DNA of 64,000 nt, taken from Lactonifactor sp. BIOML-A5 (GTDB lineage: Bacteria; Bacillota; Clostridia; Lachnospirales; Lachnospiraceae). The position numbers and the translations under genes were made by a program. Below, in pieces: positions 1-9,094 of this stretch. The DNA lies in assembly GCF_009677585.1 (NCBI RefSeq), contig NZ_WKYV01000021.1, positions 74,212 to 138,211 on the forward strand. Reading direction: 5' to 3'. The notes beneath the pieces were generated by a model. It did no database searches. It was given only the letters and a program-made list of their open reading frames with translations, and had not been told where the DNA came from. Positions within the stretch are counted from its first letter, which is position 1, and every line of letters starts with the position of its first letter.

Positions 1-257
1 CCGGAGGACAACAGCAGAGGACGGCAATCGCCAGAAGCCTTATCTACCAGCCAGCCATCCTTCTGGCTGATGAACCTACCGGTAATCTGGACCGAAAGAA
101 TTCAGAGGAGACCATAGAGCTTCTGAAGTTATCCAACCGTCAGTACGGACAGACGGTTCTGCTGATTACCCACGATGAAAAAACTGCGCTGGAAGCGGAT
201 CGTATCATTACGCTTGAGGACGGCAGGCTTCTCCATGATGAGGCGGTGACTTTATGA
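1..257 (+). CDS. ABC transporter ATP-binding protein, C-terminal part (cut by window edge)
   Basis: This is the last ~84 codons of an ABC exporter ATPase; the start lies before the window. The reading frame shows the end of the ABC signature (GGQQQR), a Walker B with the exporter-type extension (ILLADEPTGNLD) and the H-loop (ITHDE), all diagnostic of the LolD/MacB/BceA group that energises FtsX-type permeases. The stop codon overlaps the start of the permease gene at 254 by four bases (ATGA), so the two are translationally coupled and form one transporter. The substrate cannot be told; antimicrobial peptide or lipid export is typical of the family. Confidence 0.93.
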   Translation, partial: GGQQQRTAIARSLIYQPAILLADEPTGNLDRKNSEETIELLKLSNRQYGQTVLLITHDEKTALEADRIITLEDGRLLHDEAVTL

Positions 258-2932
258 AAATAGTAAGAGAATATGTTTGGGATACCCTCCGGCAAAATAA
301 ACGCACCAGCATTGCCATTATGGCTGCCCTTTACCTTATGACAGCCATGATGTCCTGCTTCTGCGAATTTGTATACACCATGTGGACGGATTCCCTGGCT
401 CTGACAAAGCTGGAGAACGGAGACTGGCACGGGGAGCTTTTTGACACAACTTACGGCAGAGACCTGGAACAGATAGACAATTACGCCTCTGTATCCGCCG
501 TGCTTGTAAAGGGTCCCTGGGAAGTGGCACAGCTTGGGGACAGAGGCCGCCGCAACTACATTATCTCCCGGGGCGCCAATAAAGAATACTGGGAATCCAT
601 GCCTGAAAAGAACATACTGCTGGAGGGAAGGATTCCCCGAAAAGACAATGAGCTGGCTCTCTCAAAACAATATTTTGACGACCATCCGGAAGCAAACCTC
701 GGAGATACGCTTACTCTTCCTGTAGGACAGCGAATGTATGAAGGCAAGGTATGTCAGGAGACAGCCGGCTATCATGAGAATGAAAGCTTCCGCCAAAGCG
801 GCACAAAATCCTATACTCTTGTGGGCAAGCTGGATGCAACAACCTCCTCCTCTGTTCCCGCCTATACCGGACTTACCTATCTGGACACGAAAAGCCTCCT
901 TCCGGACGATCAAATTACCGTTTATCTGCGGTTTGATCCCATGCGCAGTACATACCGGGAGCTCCCTTTGCTGGCAGAATCCATTGGATATGAGAAAGAT
1001 GAATATGAATCCTATTCACTGAAATATAATGCAAAGCTCCTGGCCCATTATGCCATCCTTCCTCCGGAGCTGAAAGAAAGTTCAGCCCTACTGGAGGCCT
1101 TTGCGGTTCCACTTATGTTTCTCGTAATAGCCGCTTTAATTGTAGGGGTTTTTGTCCTGATGATTCACAATGCCTTCGCGCTCTCTGTCAGTGAAAAAAT
1201 AACCCAGCTGGGCACTCTTTCAGGCATAGGAGCCACTCCCGGACAAATTATGTCCGCTGTGACCTCAGAAGGTTTTATACTCATGCTGCTTCCTCTGCCA
1301 CTGGGACTGGTCACAGGCTGGGTGCTAAATACAGGAGTATTCGCCCTGATCAATGCTACTAACGATGTAGGAAGATCCTCGCCTGATATTGCGGCATCCT
1401 TTGGGATTCCCTCCATCCTTCCCGCTGTACTCCTGTCCTGGATCACGGTCTGGCTTTCTGCGCGGATACCTGCTAGAAAAGTTGCTAAAATGATGCCTGT
1501 GGAGGCTCTTCGTCAGGGAGACCAAATCAAAGGAAAGAGACTGAGAAAAAGCCATATCACCAGCCGTTTTGGAATTATCGGAGAACTGGCCGCCAATGCC
1601 CTGGCCGCCAGAAAGAGGTCTTACCGGACTGCAACTATCTCTCTGTGCCTGTCCTTTTTGCTTCTGACCGGATTTCTGTATATTCTTACGGCCCAGAAGG
1701 CTGCTCAGGCTGTCTATCAGGGAAAATCAGACAGAAGTCAGCATATCACCTTTACCATAAGTGATGGACGCCCTCCGGAGCAGGAAGCCCTGGATGCTGT
1801 TAAGAATATTCCCGGCATCGCCAGGGCAGATATCTACAACACTCTGGCCTGTGCCACCTGGGTGACAGAACAGGAAGCCTCCGACGATATGGAGACCTAT
1901 CTGGGGGGATTTGACAAAATCGTATCAGAGAAAAAATATTCTACCATTGAGCGTGATGGAAAATACAGGATTTTTTCTACCCTGATCGGACTGGAGGAAG
2001 ACAGCTTCAGAGATTACTGCAACCGGCTTCAGATCGATCCTGCGCCTTACTTTGCTGATGCTTCCAGAGCATTGATTTACAATCAGACCGAGGACCCCAA
2101 TGTGAGTACCAGAAAAACCAGTGTGTACAGAGATCTTCTGAAACTCTCCGAAGGCCAGAGCATCCCATTTACAGAACAGGCTTATGACGAGGACACCGGC
2201 AGCTATGAATTTGCTTTGACCGCAGGAGCGCTGGTAGATGAACTGCCCTCTCCCGCAATGCGGTTTTCCAGATTCACACTGATTGCCGTCATGCCTATGG
2301 AGCATGTTCTGAAAATTGGTGCATCCTGCGGTGAAAAAAGGCAGTTTTCCTCCAGCAGCGTTACCGGCATCCTTCTTACAAGCGAAGACGGCAGTGTCTC
2401 CTATCCCCGGATCCAAAAAGCCTCTGAAAGGACAGAGGCTGTGCTGGCAAAATATTACGGAAGCGGAGATTATGTCGTATCTGATTTGGCTATGAGAAAG
2501 AAGATGAGCGAAGACTCCAGTCTGGCCATGAGTATCATTGTATCCTGCCTCACATGCCTCCTTGCCCTGATAGGTCTCTCCAATGTGTGGGCCAGCATCT
2601 CTGGGAATCTCCGCCTTCGAAGCCGGGAGTTCGCCATGCTGAAATCTGCAGGCCTCTCCCCCGGGCAGCTCTGGAGGCTGCTGTATCTGGAAGGTATCTC
2701 TCTGGGTCTGAAGCCGGTTCTGTTAAGCCTGCCCTTTCAGGCTGCTATCCTGGGGACATTCCTCTCAATCAATGAGATTTCCCTGTCCCAGTACCTGCCT
2801 TATGCCCCTGTCTTTGCCCTGCTGGGATATACCCTTCTGATACTGGCTGCTGTCATGGGGGCCTACATTGCAGGAGGACGAAGAATTCAAAGAGAGACTA
2901 TCATTACAGCTGTTAAAAACGATACCCTTTAG
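254..2932 (+). CDS. FtsX-family ABC transporter permease (892 aa)
   Basis: Membrane subunit of the ABC exporter whose ATPase precedes it. The protein has the two-fold FtsX/MacB layout: an N-terminal membrane segment (about residues 18-37), a large extracytoplasmic domain to about residue 285, three membrane segments (about 287-310, 335-360, 385-410), then a second copy beginning near residue 465 with its own extracytoplasmic domain and three C-terminal segments ending near 885. At 892 residues it is larger than BceB (about 650) and resembles the two-domain exporters common in Clostridia. It is followed by a convergent two-component system, as is usual for peptide-sensing exporters, so sensing of a cell-envelope-active compound is a reasonable inference. 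Confidence 0.9.
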   Translation: MKIVREYVWDTLRQNKRTSIAIMAALYLMTAMMSCFCEFVYTMWTDSLALTKLENGDWHGELFDTTYGRDLEQIDNYASVSAVLVKGPWEVAQLGDRGRRNYIISRGANKEYWESMPEKNILLEGRIPRKDNELALSKQYFDDHPEANLGDTLTLPVGQRMYEGKVCQETAGYHENESFRQSGTKSYTLVGKLDATTSSSVPAYTGLTYLDTKSLLPDDQITVYLRFDPMRSTYRELPLLAESIGYEKDEYESYSLKYNAKLLAHYAILPPELKESSALLEAFAVPLMFLVIAALIVGVFVLMIHNAFALSVSEKITQLGTLSGIGATPGQIMSAVTSEGFILMLLPLPLGLVTGWVLNTGVFALINATNDVGRSSPDIAASFGIPSILPAVLLSWITVWLSARIPARKVAKMMPVEALRQGDQIKGKRLRKSHITSRFGIIGELAANALAARKRSYRTATISLCLSFLLLTGFLYILTAQKAAQAVYQGKSDRSQHITFTISDGRPPEQEALDAVKNIPGIARADIYNTLACATWVTEQEASDDMETYLGGFDKIVSEKKYSTIERDGKYRIFSTLIGLEEDSFRDYCNRLQIDPAPYFADASRALIYNQTEDPNVSTRKTSVYRDLLKLSEGQSIPFTEQAYDEDTGSYEFALTAGALVDELPSPAMRFSRFTLIAVMPMEHVLKIGASCGEKRQFSSSSVTGILLTSEDGSVSYPRIQKASERTEAVLAKYYGSGDYVVSDLAMRKKMSEDSSLAMSIIVSCLTCLLALIGLSNVWASISGNLRLRSREFAMLKSAGLSPGQLWRLLYLEGISLGLKPVLLSLPFQAAILGTFLSINEISLSQYLPYAPVFALLGYTLLILAAVMGAYIAGGRRIQRETIITAVKNDTL

Positions 2933-4128
2933 CAGTCTGCTTTCGTACTGCTATGAGGTTCAGGATAAAAGCGCAGGCGAAAGCGGGCATGTCCGGCGGG
3001 GGAATTCTCCGCCTGGATATGTCCGTTTTGGCTTTCTACAATCGCCTTTGCCAGGGCCAGACCAATTCCCGCACTGTCCTTAACTGCTCCTTCCCCTCTG
3101 TAAAAGCGCTCAAAGAGATGAGGGAGATCTTTTCTCGAAAATCCCCGTCCTCCATCCTCCACCTGAATCTCAGTATACAGTGGATTCTTATGGTAATTGA
3201 CGCAGATCCTCCCCCTCCTGGGCGTGTGCTCTATACAGTTTTTCAGAATATTAAGCAGGGCCTCCCCTGTCCACTGTTCATCTGTCGAAAAAAAGACATC
3301 GTCCTCGCCTTTCGGTGTGATCTCCAGGGTTATGTTCTCCCTTTCCAGAATTTCCCGAAGGGGTTCAGCCGCGTTTTTGATAAGCTCCAGGGCCTCCACA
3401 CGGCTTTGCTGAAACTGAATCACATGGGAATCCAGCCTGGCCAGCGTGAGCAAACCATTCACCAGACGGGTCAGACGGCCCACCTGGCGCTTCAGATGTG
3501 CCATATATCCGGCCGCCTCCTCTGTCTGATACTCTTCCAGAAGTTCCGTCATCAGCGACATAGACGTAAGAGGCGTCTTCAGCTGATGGGCAATATCCGC
3601 AATCCGCTCTGATAAGACCTCATGTTCCTTCACTGCCTTCTCCTTTGTACAGGCCAGTTCCATCACCGTCTTATAGCTCTCATCCTCCAGGCGGGAGAAC
3701 TCATCCTCCGTCCTGGAAAGGGCGCCCGCCTCCCCCCGGTTCACTGCCTGCAGATATTCTGTCAGTTCCCTGATCCTTTTTCTCCGCATACGCCGTCTCT
3801 TCACTCTGTGGGCATAAAGGCATCCCCCTGCCGCCGCGAAGATCAGAGCGTGTATGCCCCAGGCAAACAGCAGATTATGTTCCAGATTTCCATAGGGACG
3901 GTATCCGTATTTTTTCAGATATTCTTCACCTCTTTGGACATCCTCGTCTGATTTACCCTTGAGACCCTCTGCCACAGAATTGCTCTCCAGTACGGCTCCT
4001 GTCAGACCGGCAGCTTCCCGGTATTCATGAGCTGTTAAAAAAACAGCGGAAATACTTCCCGCCGCCAATCCTACTATCAGCCAAACGATAATTGCCTTTG
4101 CAAAAGCTTTACCCCCAGTCTCCGTCAT
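2929..4128 (-). CDS. Sensor histidine kinase, two membrane segments
   Basis: Membrane sensor kinase of 399 residues. Two hydrophobic segments (about 11-33 and 87-105) flank a short extracytoplasmic loop; no clear HAMP follows. The dimerisation/phosphoacceptor helix carries the H-box IADIAHQLKTPLTS with the phosphorylated His at residue 181. The ATPase domain shows the N-box (NILKNCIEHTP), G1 (VEDGGRGF), F-box (LFERFYRG) and G2 (GIGLALA). Its start codon overlaps the end of the response regulator gene by four bases (ATGA), so the pair is one operon. Its 3' end overlaps the convergent permease gene by four bases. Such kinases next to an ABC exporter commonly regulate it; the ligand is unknown. 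Confidence 0.95.
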   Translation of the reverse strand: MTETGGKAFAKAIIVWLIVGLAAGSISAVFLTAHEYREAAGLTGAVLESNSVAEGLKGKSDEDVQRGEEYLKKYGYRPYGNLEHNLLFAWGIHALIFAAAGGCLYAHRVKRRRMRRKRIRELTEYLQAVNRGEAGALSRTEDEFSRLEDESYKTVMELACTKEKAVKEHEVLSERIADIAHQLKTPLTSMSLMTELLEEYQTEEAAGYMAHLKRQVGRLTRLVNGLLTLARLDSHVIQFQQSRVEALELIKNAAEPLREILERENITLEITPKGEDDVFFSTDEQWTGEALLNILKNCIEHTPRRGRICVNYHKNPLYTEIQVEDGGRGFSRKDLPHLFERFYRGEGAVKDSAGIGLALAKAIVESQNGHIQAENSPAGHARFRLRFYPEPHSSTKADC

Positions 4129-4790
4129 CTGTTTTCCTCCAAACGGTAGCCAATTCCCCTGACCGTTACAATATACTCCGTATTTCCCAGTTTCTCTCTC
4201 AGACGTTTTATGGTAACCGTGAGGGTGTTATCATTTACAAAGTTCCCCTCTGCGTCCCAAAGTTTTTCCAAGATCAGTCTTCTTGGCAGTGTCCTTCCCT
4301 TATTTTCCATCAATACCAAAAGAAGCCGGTACTCCAGTGCGGTTAAACCAATCTCTTCCCCTTCCAGAACCGCCTGCATCCGCTCTCTGTCAAGTGAAAG
4401 TGCACCGCAAGTAAGAACGACTTCACGATGTGCCGATACCCGCCTGAGAACAGCTCCGATACGGGATTCCAATACCGAAATATTGAATGGCTTCGTGATA
4501 TAATCATCCGCTCCCATATCCAGACCTTTTGTAATATCCCTCACTTCATCCCGAACAGTCAGAAATATAACCGGAATATCCATACGCTGCTTCACCCATC
4601 GGCAGAGCTCATATCCGCTTCCATCCGGCAGATTCAGATCCAGCAGAATCAGCTGATACCCCCCTGAAAGCAGGCTTTTTGCCTGTTCCATCGAGGAACA
4701 GGCAGTCACCTGATAACCTTTTTTCTTTAATGCCGACGAAATACCAAAGGAAATGGCATCATCATCTTCAATGAGCAATAATTTTGTCAT
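4125..4790 (-). CDS. OmpR/PhoB-family response regulator
   Basis: DNA-binding response regulator of 221 residues, first gene of the two-component operon. The receiver domain (1-120) has the acidic pair at residues 9-10, the phosphorylated Asp at 51 in LILLDLNLPDGSG, a conserved Thr in IFLTV and Lys in ITKPF. The C-terminal half is a winged-helix domain of the OmpR type ending in RGIGYRLEENR. It is expected to be phosphorylated by the kinase encoded immediately downstream. The convergent ABC exporter at 1-2932 is the most likely target, but no operator was identified. Confidence 0.95.
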   Translation of the reverse strand: MTKLLLIEDDDAISFGISSALKKKGYQVTACSSMEQAKSLLSGGYQLILLDLNLPDGSGYELCRWVKQRMDIPVIFLTVRDEVRDITKGLDMGADDYITKPFNISVLESRIGAVLRRVSAHREVVLTCGALSLDRERMQAVLEGEEIGLTALEYRLLLVLMENKGRTLPRRLILEKLWDAEGNFVNDNTLTVTIKRLREKLGNTEYIVTVRGIGYRLEENR

Positions 4791-4901
4791 TTTATATCCC
4801 TTTCATCTCCTGTTTTCTCAGTTCGCAGCCAGCGTCTTACCTTTTATTTTAACACTTTTCCTGCTAGAATTCTATCCGCATTCTGAATCTGGAAGCTGCT
4901 G

Positions 4902-6806
4902 CTAGGATTCATCATACACCAGTTCTGTGTCTACATATTTTCTCTCCATCTGATGCCGGGCTTTTCTCTTTTCCACGCTGTCAAAGATAATAGAAAAATC
5001 ATAATCCTCCGGATAAAGCTGCTGGGCTGCCACCTGCAGCTTGATTCGTTTATGGCTGATCCATATTTTTTTGTCCTGCATCTGTACCCGCAGGACCCCT
5101 TTTTCATTGGCTGTCTGACACACAATGCCAATCTTTTTATCGGGGAAAACCATAACACTGTCCCCTAACTGATATTTCATAGCATTCTCCTGGCGGGATA
5201 CTTTTTTTGTTTTCTGAATCCTGGGATGGGACGTCTTTTGGAATTCTTCCCCTCCGGTGATACCGCCCCACCGGGCGTCAAAGGTTTCTGCATAGGCTGC
5301 CTTTGCAGCTCTTTTTAGCATACGTTCCGGCATTCCCAGCTTGCCTGCAATATAAAAGGCACAGCTCTCCCCAGCCTCGCCGATGACCAGCTGGTATAAA
5401 GGCTTCAGACTTTCTTTGTCAAAGGTCATCCTGGCATTTACGATCCCCGACTCCTGTTTTGCATATTCTTTTACCTCCGGATAGTGGGTGGTAACTAAGA
5501 AAAGGGCGCCGCTTCTTTTCAATTCTTCCAGAATTGCGATGGCAATTCCCATTCCCTCCGCAGGGTCCGTGCCAGAACCCAATTCATCCATGATAACCAG
5601 GCTGTCCCGGCTCACAGTCCGCAGGATATTCAGCACATTCGTAATATGGGCGGAGAACGTGGACAGGTTTTCCGACAGATTCTGTCCATCCCCGATGTCA
5701 CATAAAAAGGCATTGTTCATACATATTTCTGCCTTCTCACAAGTCACATGGAGTCCGCACTGAGCCATCATACAGGTAAGAGCAACTGTCTTGATGGCAA
5801 CTGTCTTTCCTCCTGTATTCGGCCCTGTGATAATTACACCGTTTACTCCTTTTCCTATCTCAAAATTAAGAGGAACATTCACTTTCCTGTCCATAAGCGG
5901 ATGTCTCGCGTTCCTCAGCCGTATATACCGCTCCGTATTAATTTCGGGAGGGATTCCGTCATATTCTATACTCAATTTTGCCTTGGCAAACATAAAATCC
6001 AGCTTCTCAATGGTATGGCTGTTTTGTTGGATTACCCCGGCCTTATCTGACAGCATTGCGGTTAACGTGTATAAGATCCTGATCTCTTCATTTTCCTCAT
6101 CAATTCTTAGCTCCTGCATCTGCTCATATAATTTAGCCACAGTAGATGGTTCTATGAATAAGGTATTGCCAGTGGAAGATTTGTCAATCACAGAACCGCT
6201 GATTCTGAATTTATACTCTTTTTTTACCGGAATGCACAGCCGCCCGTTTCTTACAGTACTGAAGCTGTCCGCCATATACTGCTTATTAGCCTTTATCACA
6301 GAATCGGCTTTTTCATGCATTTTTGCATCTGTCCGCTCAATGGCTTCTCTCAGTGTTTTCAGCCGCTTAGAGGCATAGTCATCTATTTTCCCCCCTCTGA
6401 TCTTCTGGTTCAGTTCCTCCCTGATTTCATCCAGAGGTTCCAGATTCTCCTCATAGTAAGCCATCCCTATTTCATAGGCTTTTCCTCTGTTCAGGTAATC
6501 CTTCATTCTTTTCACAGCGGAAAAGGTAAGCGCAATAGCCTCCAGCTGCTCCGGAGTCAGGCATCCCCCTTGTTCTGCCAGTTTAATCCATGCTTCAATC
6601 CCCTGCAGAGCTGTCAGAGGCGGATTACCGCATGTTTCTATCATAACCTTTGCCTCTGTGGTCTCTCGTAACTTTGCTTTTACTTTTGTCTCTGATAAGT
6701 AGGGTGTTAAACTCTGTATCTTTTCTTTGGCTTTGTCTGTACATGCCAGTTCTGTTAGTTTTTCTTTTATTTTATGGAACTCAAGTAATCTTTCTGTGTC
6801 TGTCAT
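4902..6806 (-). CDS. MutS2-like ATPase with KOW-like domain, no Smr domain
   Basis: A 634-residue MutS-superfamily ATPase. Walker A is GPNTGGKT (328-335), Walker B VIMDE (404-408), followed by SGTDPAEG and the TTHYPEVK switch, all typical of MutS2. The N-terminal core (1-320) fits MutS2. After the ATPase the long coiled region of MutS2 is short, and residues 545-590 form a KOW-like beta-barrel (GDSVMVFPDKKIG). The protein then ends, so the Smr nuclease-type domain of full MutS2 (about 780 residues) is missing. The ATG at 6806 is preceded by AAAGGTGAG and suits better than longer in-frame starts within the leader. B. subtilis MutS2 acts on collided ribosomes, so a translation-related role is plausible; DNA repair is the alternative. 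Confidence 0.85.
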   Translation of the reverse strand: MTDTERLLEFHKIKEKLTELACTDKAKEKIQSLTPYLSETKVKAKLRETTEAKVMIETCGNPPLTALQGIEAWIKLAEQGGCLTPEQLEAIALTFSAVKRMKDYLNRGKAYEIGMAYYEENLEPLDEIREELNQKIRGGKIDDYASKRLKTLREAIERTDAKMHEKADSVIKANKQYMADSFSTVRNGRLCIPVKKEYKFRISGSVIDKSSTGNTLFIEPSTVAKLYEQMQELRIDEENEEIRILYTLTAMLSDKAGVIQQNSHTIEKLDFMFAKAKLSIEYDGIPPEINTERYIRLRNARHPLMDRKVNVPLNFEIGKGVNGVIITGPNTGGKTVAIKTVALTCMMAQCGLHVTCEKAEICMNNAFLCDIGDGQNLSENLSTFSAHITNVLNILRTVSRDSLVIMDELGSGTDPAEGMGIAIAILEELKRSGALFLVTTHYPEVKEYAKQESGIVNARMTFDKESLKPLYQLVIGEAGESCAFYIAGKLGMPERMLKRAAKAAYAETFDARWGGITGGEEFQKTSHPRIQKTKKVSRQENAMKYQLGDSVMVFPDKKIGIVCQTANEKGVLRVQMQDKKIWISHKRIKLQVAAQQLYPEDYDFSIIFDSVEKRKARHQMERKYVDTELVYDES

Positions 6807-7029
6807 ATGACTCACCTTTCTCTTGCCTTTCTTGTTTTTGTAAAAATAAAGCCGCGGAAGTATCGCCTTATCAGACATACGACTCCCGCGGCACACAGAT
6901 TTGTTGTATAATGAAACAGACATAAAAAAGCACAGCCATAGAGCCATGCTTTTTTTCCGTTCATTTTATATACAGAGTTCTGCAAAATGTATGTTAGCAT
7001 TGTATAAGGCAGATAAAAGGGCGCAACAA
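6807..7029 (-). promoter_or_regulatory. Promoter and attenuator-like leader of the MutS2-like gene
   Basis: A sigma-A promoter is visible on the minus strand: -35 TTGTTG (7024-7029), 17-bp spacer, -10 TATACA (7001-7006). The roughly 190-nt leader contains two terminator-like hairpins. The first (6924-6956) is a 13-bp stem with a hexaloop ending in a U run. The second (6851-6892) is an 11-bp GC-rich stem (GCCGCGGGAGU with ACUUCCGCGGC) followed by UUUAUUUUU at 6842-6850. Short overlapping reading frames run through both hairpins, one from 6964 ending at 6812, only five bases before the gene's start. This is the layout of ribosome-controlled attenuation; that it works so is inference. Confidence 0.6.
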
Positions 7030-7200
7030 ACCTCCTGACGGAATCTGTTATACCCTCACAACTATTTAATTAGCTGTATTCTCCATTATAACCACAAGTA
7101 ACATACACTACCTCTTTTTCATTTTAATTTTTTTTGATTATAAGCTATCTTTCACCCGTTGTCAACAGATTTCCTGTTTTTTATCTGCAGTCTTATGTAC

Positions 7201-7965
7201 TTACAGGATAAAAAATTCATTCTCCCGCCGCACGTCCTTCAGTGCTCCCAGCATCTGCTCCATGCGCTCCTGCAGGGGAGGGGGCAGAATTCGGGACTGA
7301 TTGGGACAGACTGCGGTACAGGCCATACAGAGAATACAGGTATTTGGATCTGTGGCAATGTGCCCCTCATTCACTGTAATCGCAGCTGTAGGACAGACCT
7401 CTTCGCATTTGCCGCACAGGCTGCAGGTTTCCAGGGATATGGGCGGGGCTGGGATCGTCATTGCCTCTTTATAAGGCTGATTTCCGGGAACCGTAATCTC
7501 TGTACGGCTCCGATTGTCCAGCTTGCTTTCTACTCGTTTGGCAAACCCGGTGATTTCAGAAACGTCCTTTTCATCCGGTCTGCCCTTTCCTACATCGGGT
7601 GCCATTGAGTGCTGAGCAATGCATGCTCCCGAAGCCGCAATCTGGAATCCCTGATGGGAAACCGCCTGATTCAGTTCCAGCAGCGCATCCTCATATGCCC
7701 TGGTACCATAGACAACAAACGTAACTGCCTTCTTACCGCTTCCGTCCAGTGCCTTTATCTTATCTGCGACGAGGGCCGGTATCCTTCCTCCAAAAACCGG
7801 TGCTGCAAATACTGCCAGTTCTCCGGCCGGATTGGCTGGCTCCTTCTCCCTGAGGCCCAGATTATGATCCATCACCTCCCCTGAAATTGCTTTGCAGAAA
7901 GCTTCACCCACCTTTTTTGTCCCTCCCGTGGGACTGAAATAATAAAAATCTGTCCTGTTCACCAT
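7201..7965 (-). CDS. EFR1-type flavodoxin-ferredoxin fusion protein
   Basis: A 254-residue cytoplasmic electron-transfer protein. The N-terminal half is flavodoxin-like, with the FMN phosphate loop FSPTGGTKKV near residue 10. The C-terminal half carries two [4Fe-4S] motifs, CSLCGKCEEVCP and CILCMACTAVCP. This combination defines the EFR1 (flavodoxin plus ferredoxin) family found in anaerobes. Its electron partner is unknown. Related iron-sulfur aldo/keto reductases lie nearby on the same strand (9095-11487), separated by an AraC gene, so a shared redox role is possible but not shown. Confidence 0.88.
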   Translation of the reverse strand: MVNRTDFYYFSPTGGTKKVGEAFCKAISGEVMDHNLGLREKEPANPAGELAVFAAPVFGGRIPALVADKIKALDGSGKKAVTFVVYGTRAYEDALLELNQAVSHQGFQIAASGACIAQHSMAPDVGKGRPDEKDVSEITGFAKRVESKLDNRSRTEITVPGNQPYKEAMTIPAPPISLETCSLCGKCEEVCPTAAITVNEGHIATDPNTCILCMACTAVCPNQSRILPPPLQERMEQMLGALKDVRRENEFFIL

Positions 7966-8095
7966 AAAAACGCCTCCAAACGTTATTCATATATTATAAT
8001 CAGTATAATCCCCTCTCTCTGTGTTGTCCACCCCGCCTTTATGTATTATCCTTCACACAGACACGAGAATCACTCCTGATGTCCCGGGAATGCAG

Positions 8096-8133
8096 CAGGA
8101 GCAACGGGGAATATCAATACCCTGTTGCTCCTG
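8096..8133. terminator. Strong hairpin downstream of the AraC gene
   Basis: An inverted repeat with arms at 8096-8108 (CAGGAGCAACGGG) and 8120-8133 lies between the AraC gene and the flavodoxin gene. It would form a 13-bp stem with one bulged base in RNA from either strand. On the minus strand, where the AraC gene ends just before it, no U run follows, so it may act as a weak terminator or an mRNA 3'-end stabiliser rather than a classic terminator. Confidence 0.55.
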
Positions 8134-8139
8134 TTTACA

Positions 8140-9027
8140 TTATGGCTGCGTGCTGCTTTTTACGGGAAGCATTTCAATATATCCTCTTGTACCGATGGGT
8201 TCCAGCTGGATGCGGGGATTCCCGGTATCCCACTGATATCCTGCGACGGCCGGCTGATATTTTTTAATGGCCTCCTGGACTTCTTCGATCGCCTGGCAGT
8301 AATCCTCCTCCGCAAAGGGTTCTCCCTGAAACACCACATACTCTGCCTCCGGAAGCTCCAGTACATCAAATCCCTCCGGAACTTCTCCGTGGTAATCCAT
8401 GGGCACTTCTACTCCCTGCACATACTCGGAGGTACCCGGTCTGCGCATTCTCTCCGGAAGCCAAAGACATACCGGTTCTCCGCCGATGGACTTTATGCTG
8501 GTAAGCAGTCCCCATACATCACATCCCACTTCCTCACAGTACGTAAAGTATTCTGTGGCTGTTTTTCCTCTTTTAATCAAGGCCTTTCTTTCCGGCTTAT
8601 GAACCATATGAATGTATACATTTTTTACCTCTGCCATTTTTCTGTTCTCCTTTCGAATCTCGTTGTATAAAACTCCATAGGGAACGAACAGATACAAAGG
8701 AACCGGATGTCTGGCATATTCACCGGGATTGCACCCGAATTCTCGGAAAAAGGCTCTCTGATATCCTTCCGCGCTTTGAAAGCCTAAATCAAAAGCCACA
8801 TCAATCACCTTGGCATCTTCATCCCTCAACCGCAAAGCTGATTTGGACAGCTTTAATCTCCTGATGTAATCTGCCGGAGTATAATTCGTATACTCCCGGA
8901 ACAGGCGGTAGGAGTACCAGGGCGAGAACATAGACGCCTTTGCCAGATCTGCCAGTGTAATGGTTTCTTCTAAATGTCTTTCAATGTAGTCCTGCATTCT
9001 CTGAACTGCCAAAGTCTGTTCCATCAT
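8140..9027 (-). CDS. AraC-family regulator with GyrI-like effector domain
   Basis: Transcription regulator of about 295 residues. The first 100 residues hold the two helix-turn-helix motifs of AraC proteins (ITLADLAKASMFSPWYSYRLF and the second ending in QRAFFREFGCNPGEY). The C-terminal 150 residues match the GyrI-like/SOUL-type small-molecule binding fold used by Rob and BmrR-type multidrug sensors. The ATG at 9027 has AGGAGGTG five bases upstream; a longer frame beginning at 9054 has none. It lies 67 bp downstream of two aldo/keto reductase genes on the same strand and may regulate them or a distant target. Confidence 0.9.
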   Translation of the reverse strand: MMEQTLAVQRMQDYIERHLEETITLADLAKASMFSPWYSYRLFREYTNYTPADYIRRLKLSKSALRLRDEDAKVIDVAFDLGFQSAEGYQRAFFREFGCNPGEYARHPVPLYLFVPYGVLYNEIRKENRKMAEVKNVYIHMVHKPERKALIKRGKTATEYFTYCEEVGCDVWGLLTSIKSIGGEPVCLWLPERMRRPGTSEYVQGVEVPMDYHGEVPEGFDVLELPEAEYVVFQGEPFAEEDYCQAIEEVQEAIKKYQPAVAGYQWDTGNPRIQLEPIGTRGYIEMLPVKSSTQP

Positions 9028-9094
9028 CTGTTCACCTCCTGATGTGGCTATCATACCTTATCCCGTCATTTTCTTCTCGACTTTTTTTGCTGTG

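Noticed and set aside
6807..6947. In-frame N-terminal extension of the MutS2-like protein to 6947
   Set aside because: The extension runs through a terminator-like hairpin, lacks a good ribosome site, and the ATG at 6806 has a proper AGGTGAG upstream.
7159..7608. Long plus-strand frame opposite the flavodoxin-ferredoxin gene
   Set aside because: It is the antisense shadow of a well-supported gene with clear iron-sulfur motifs.
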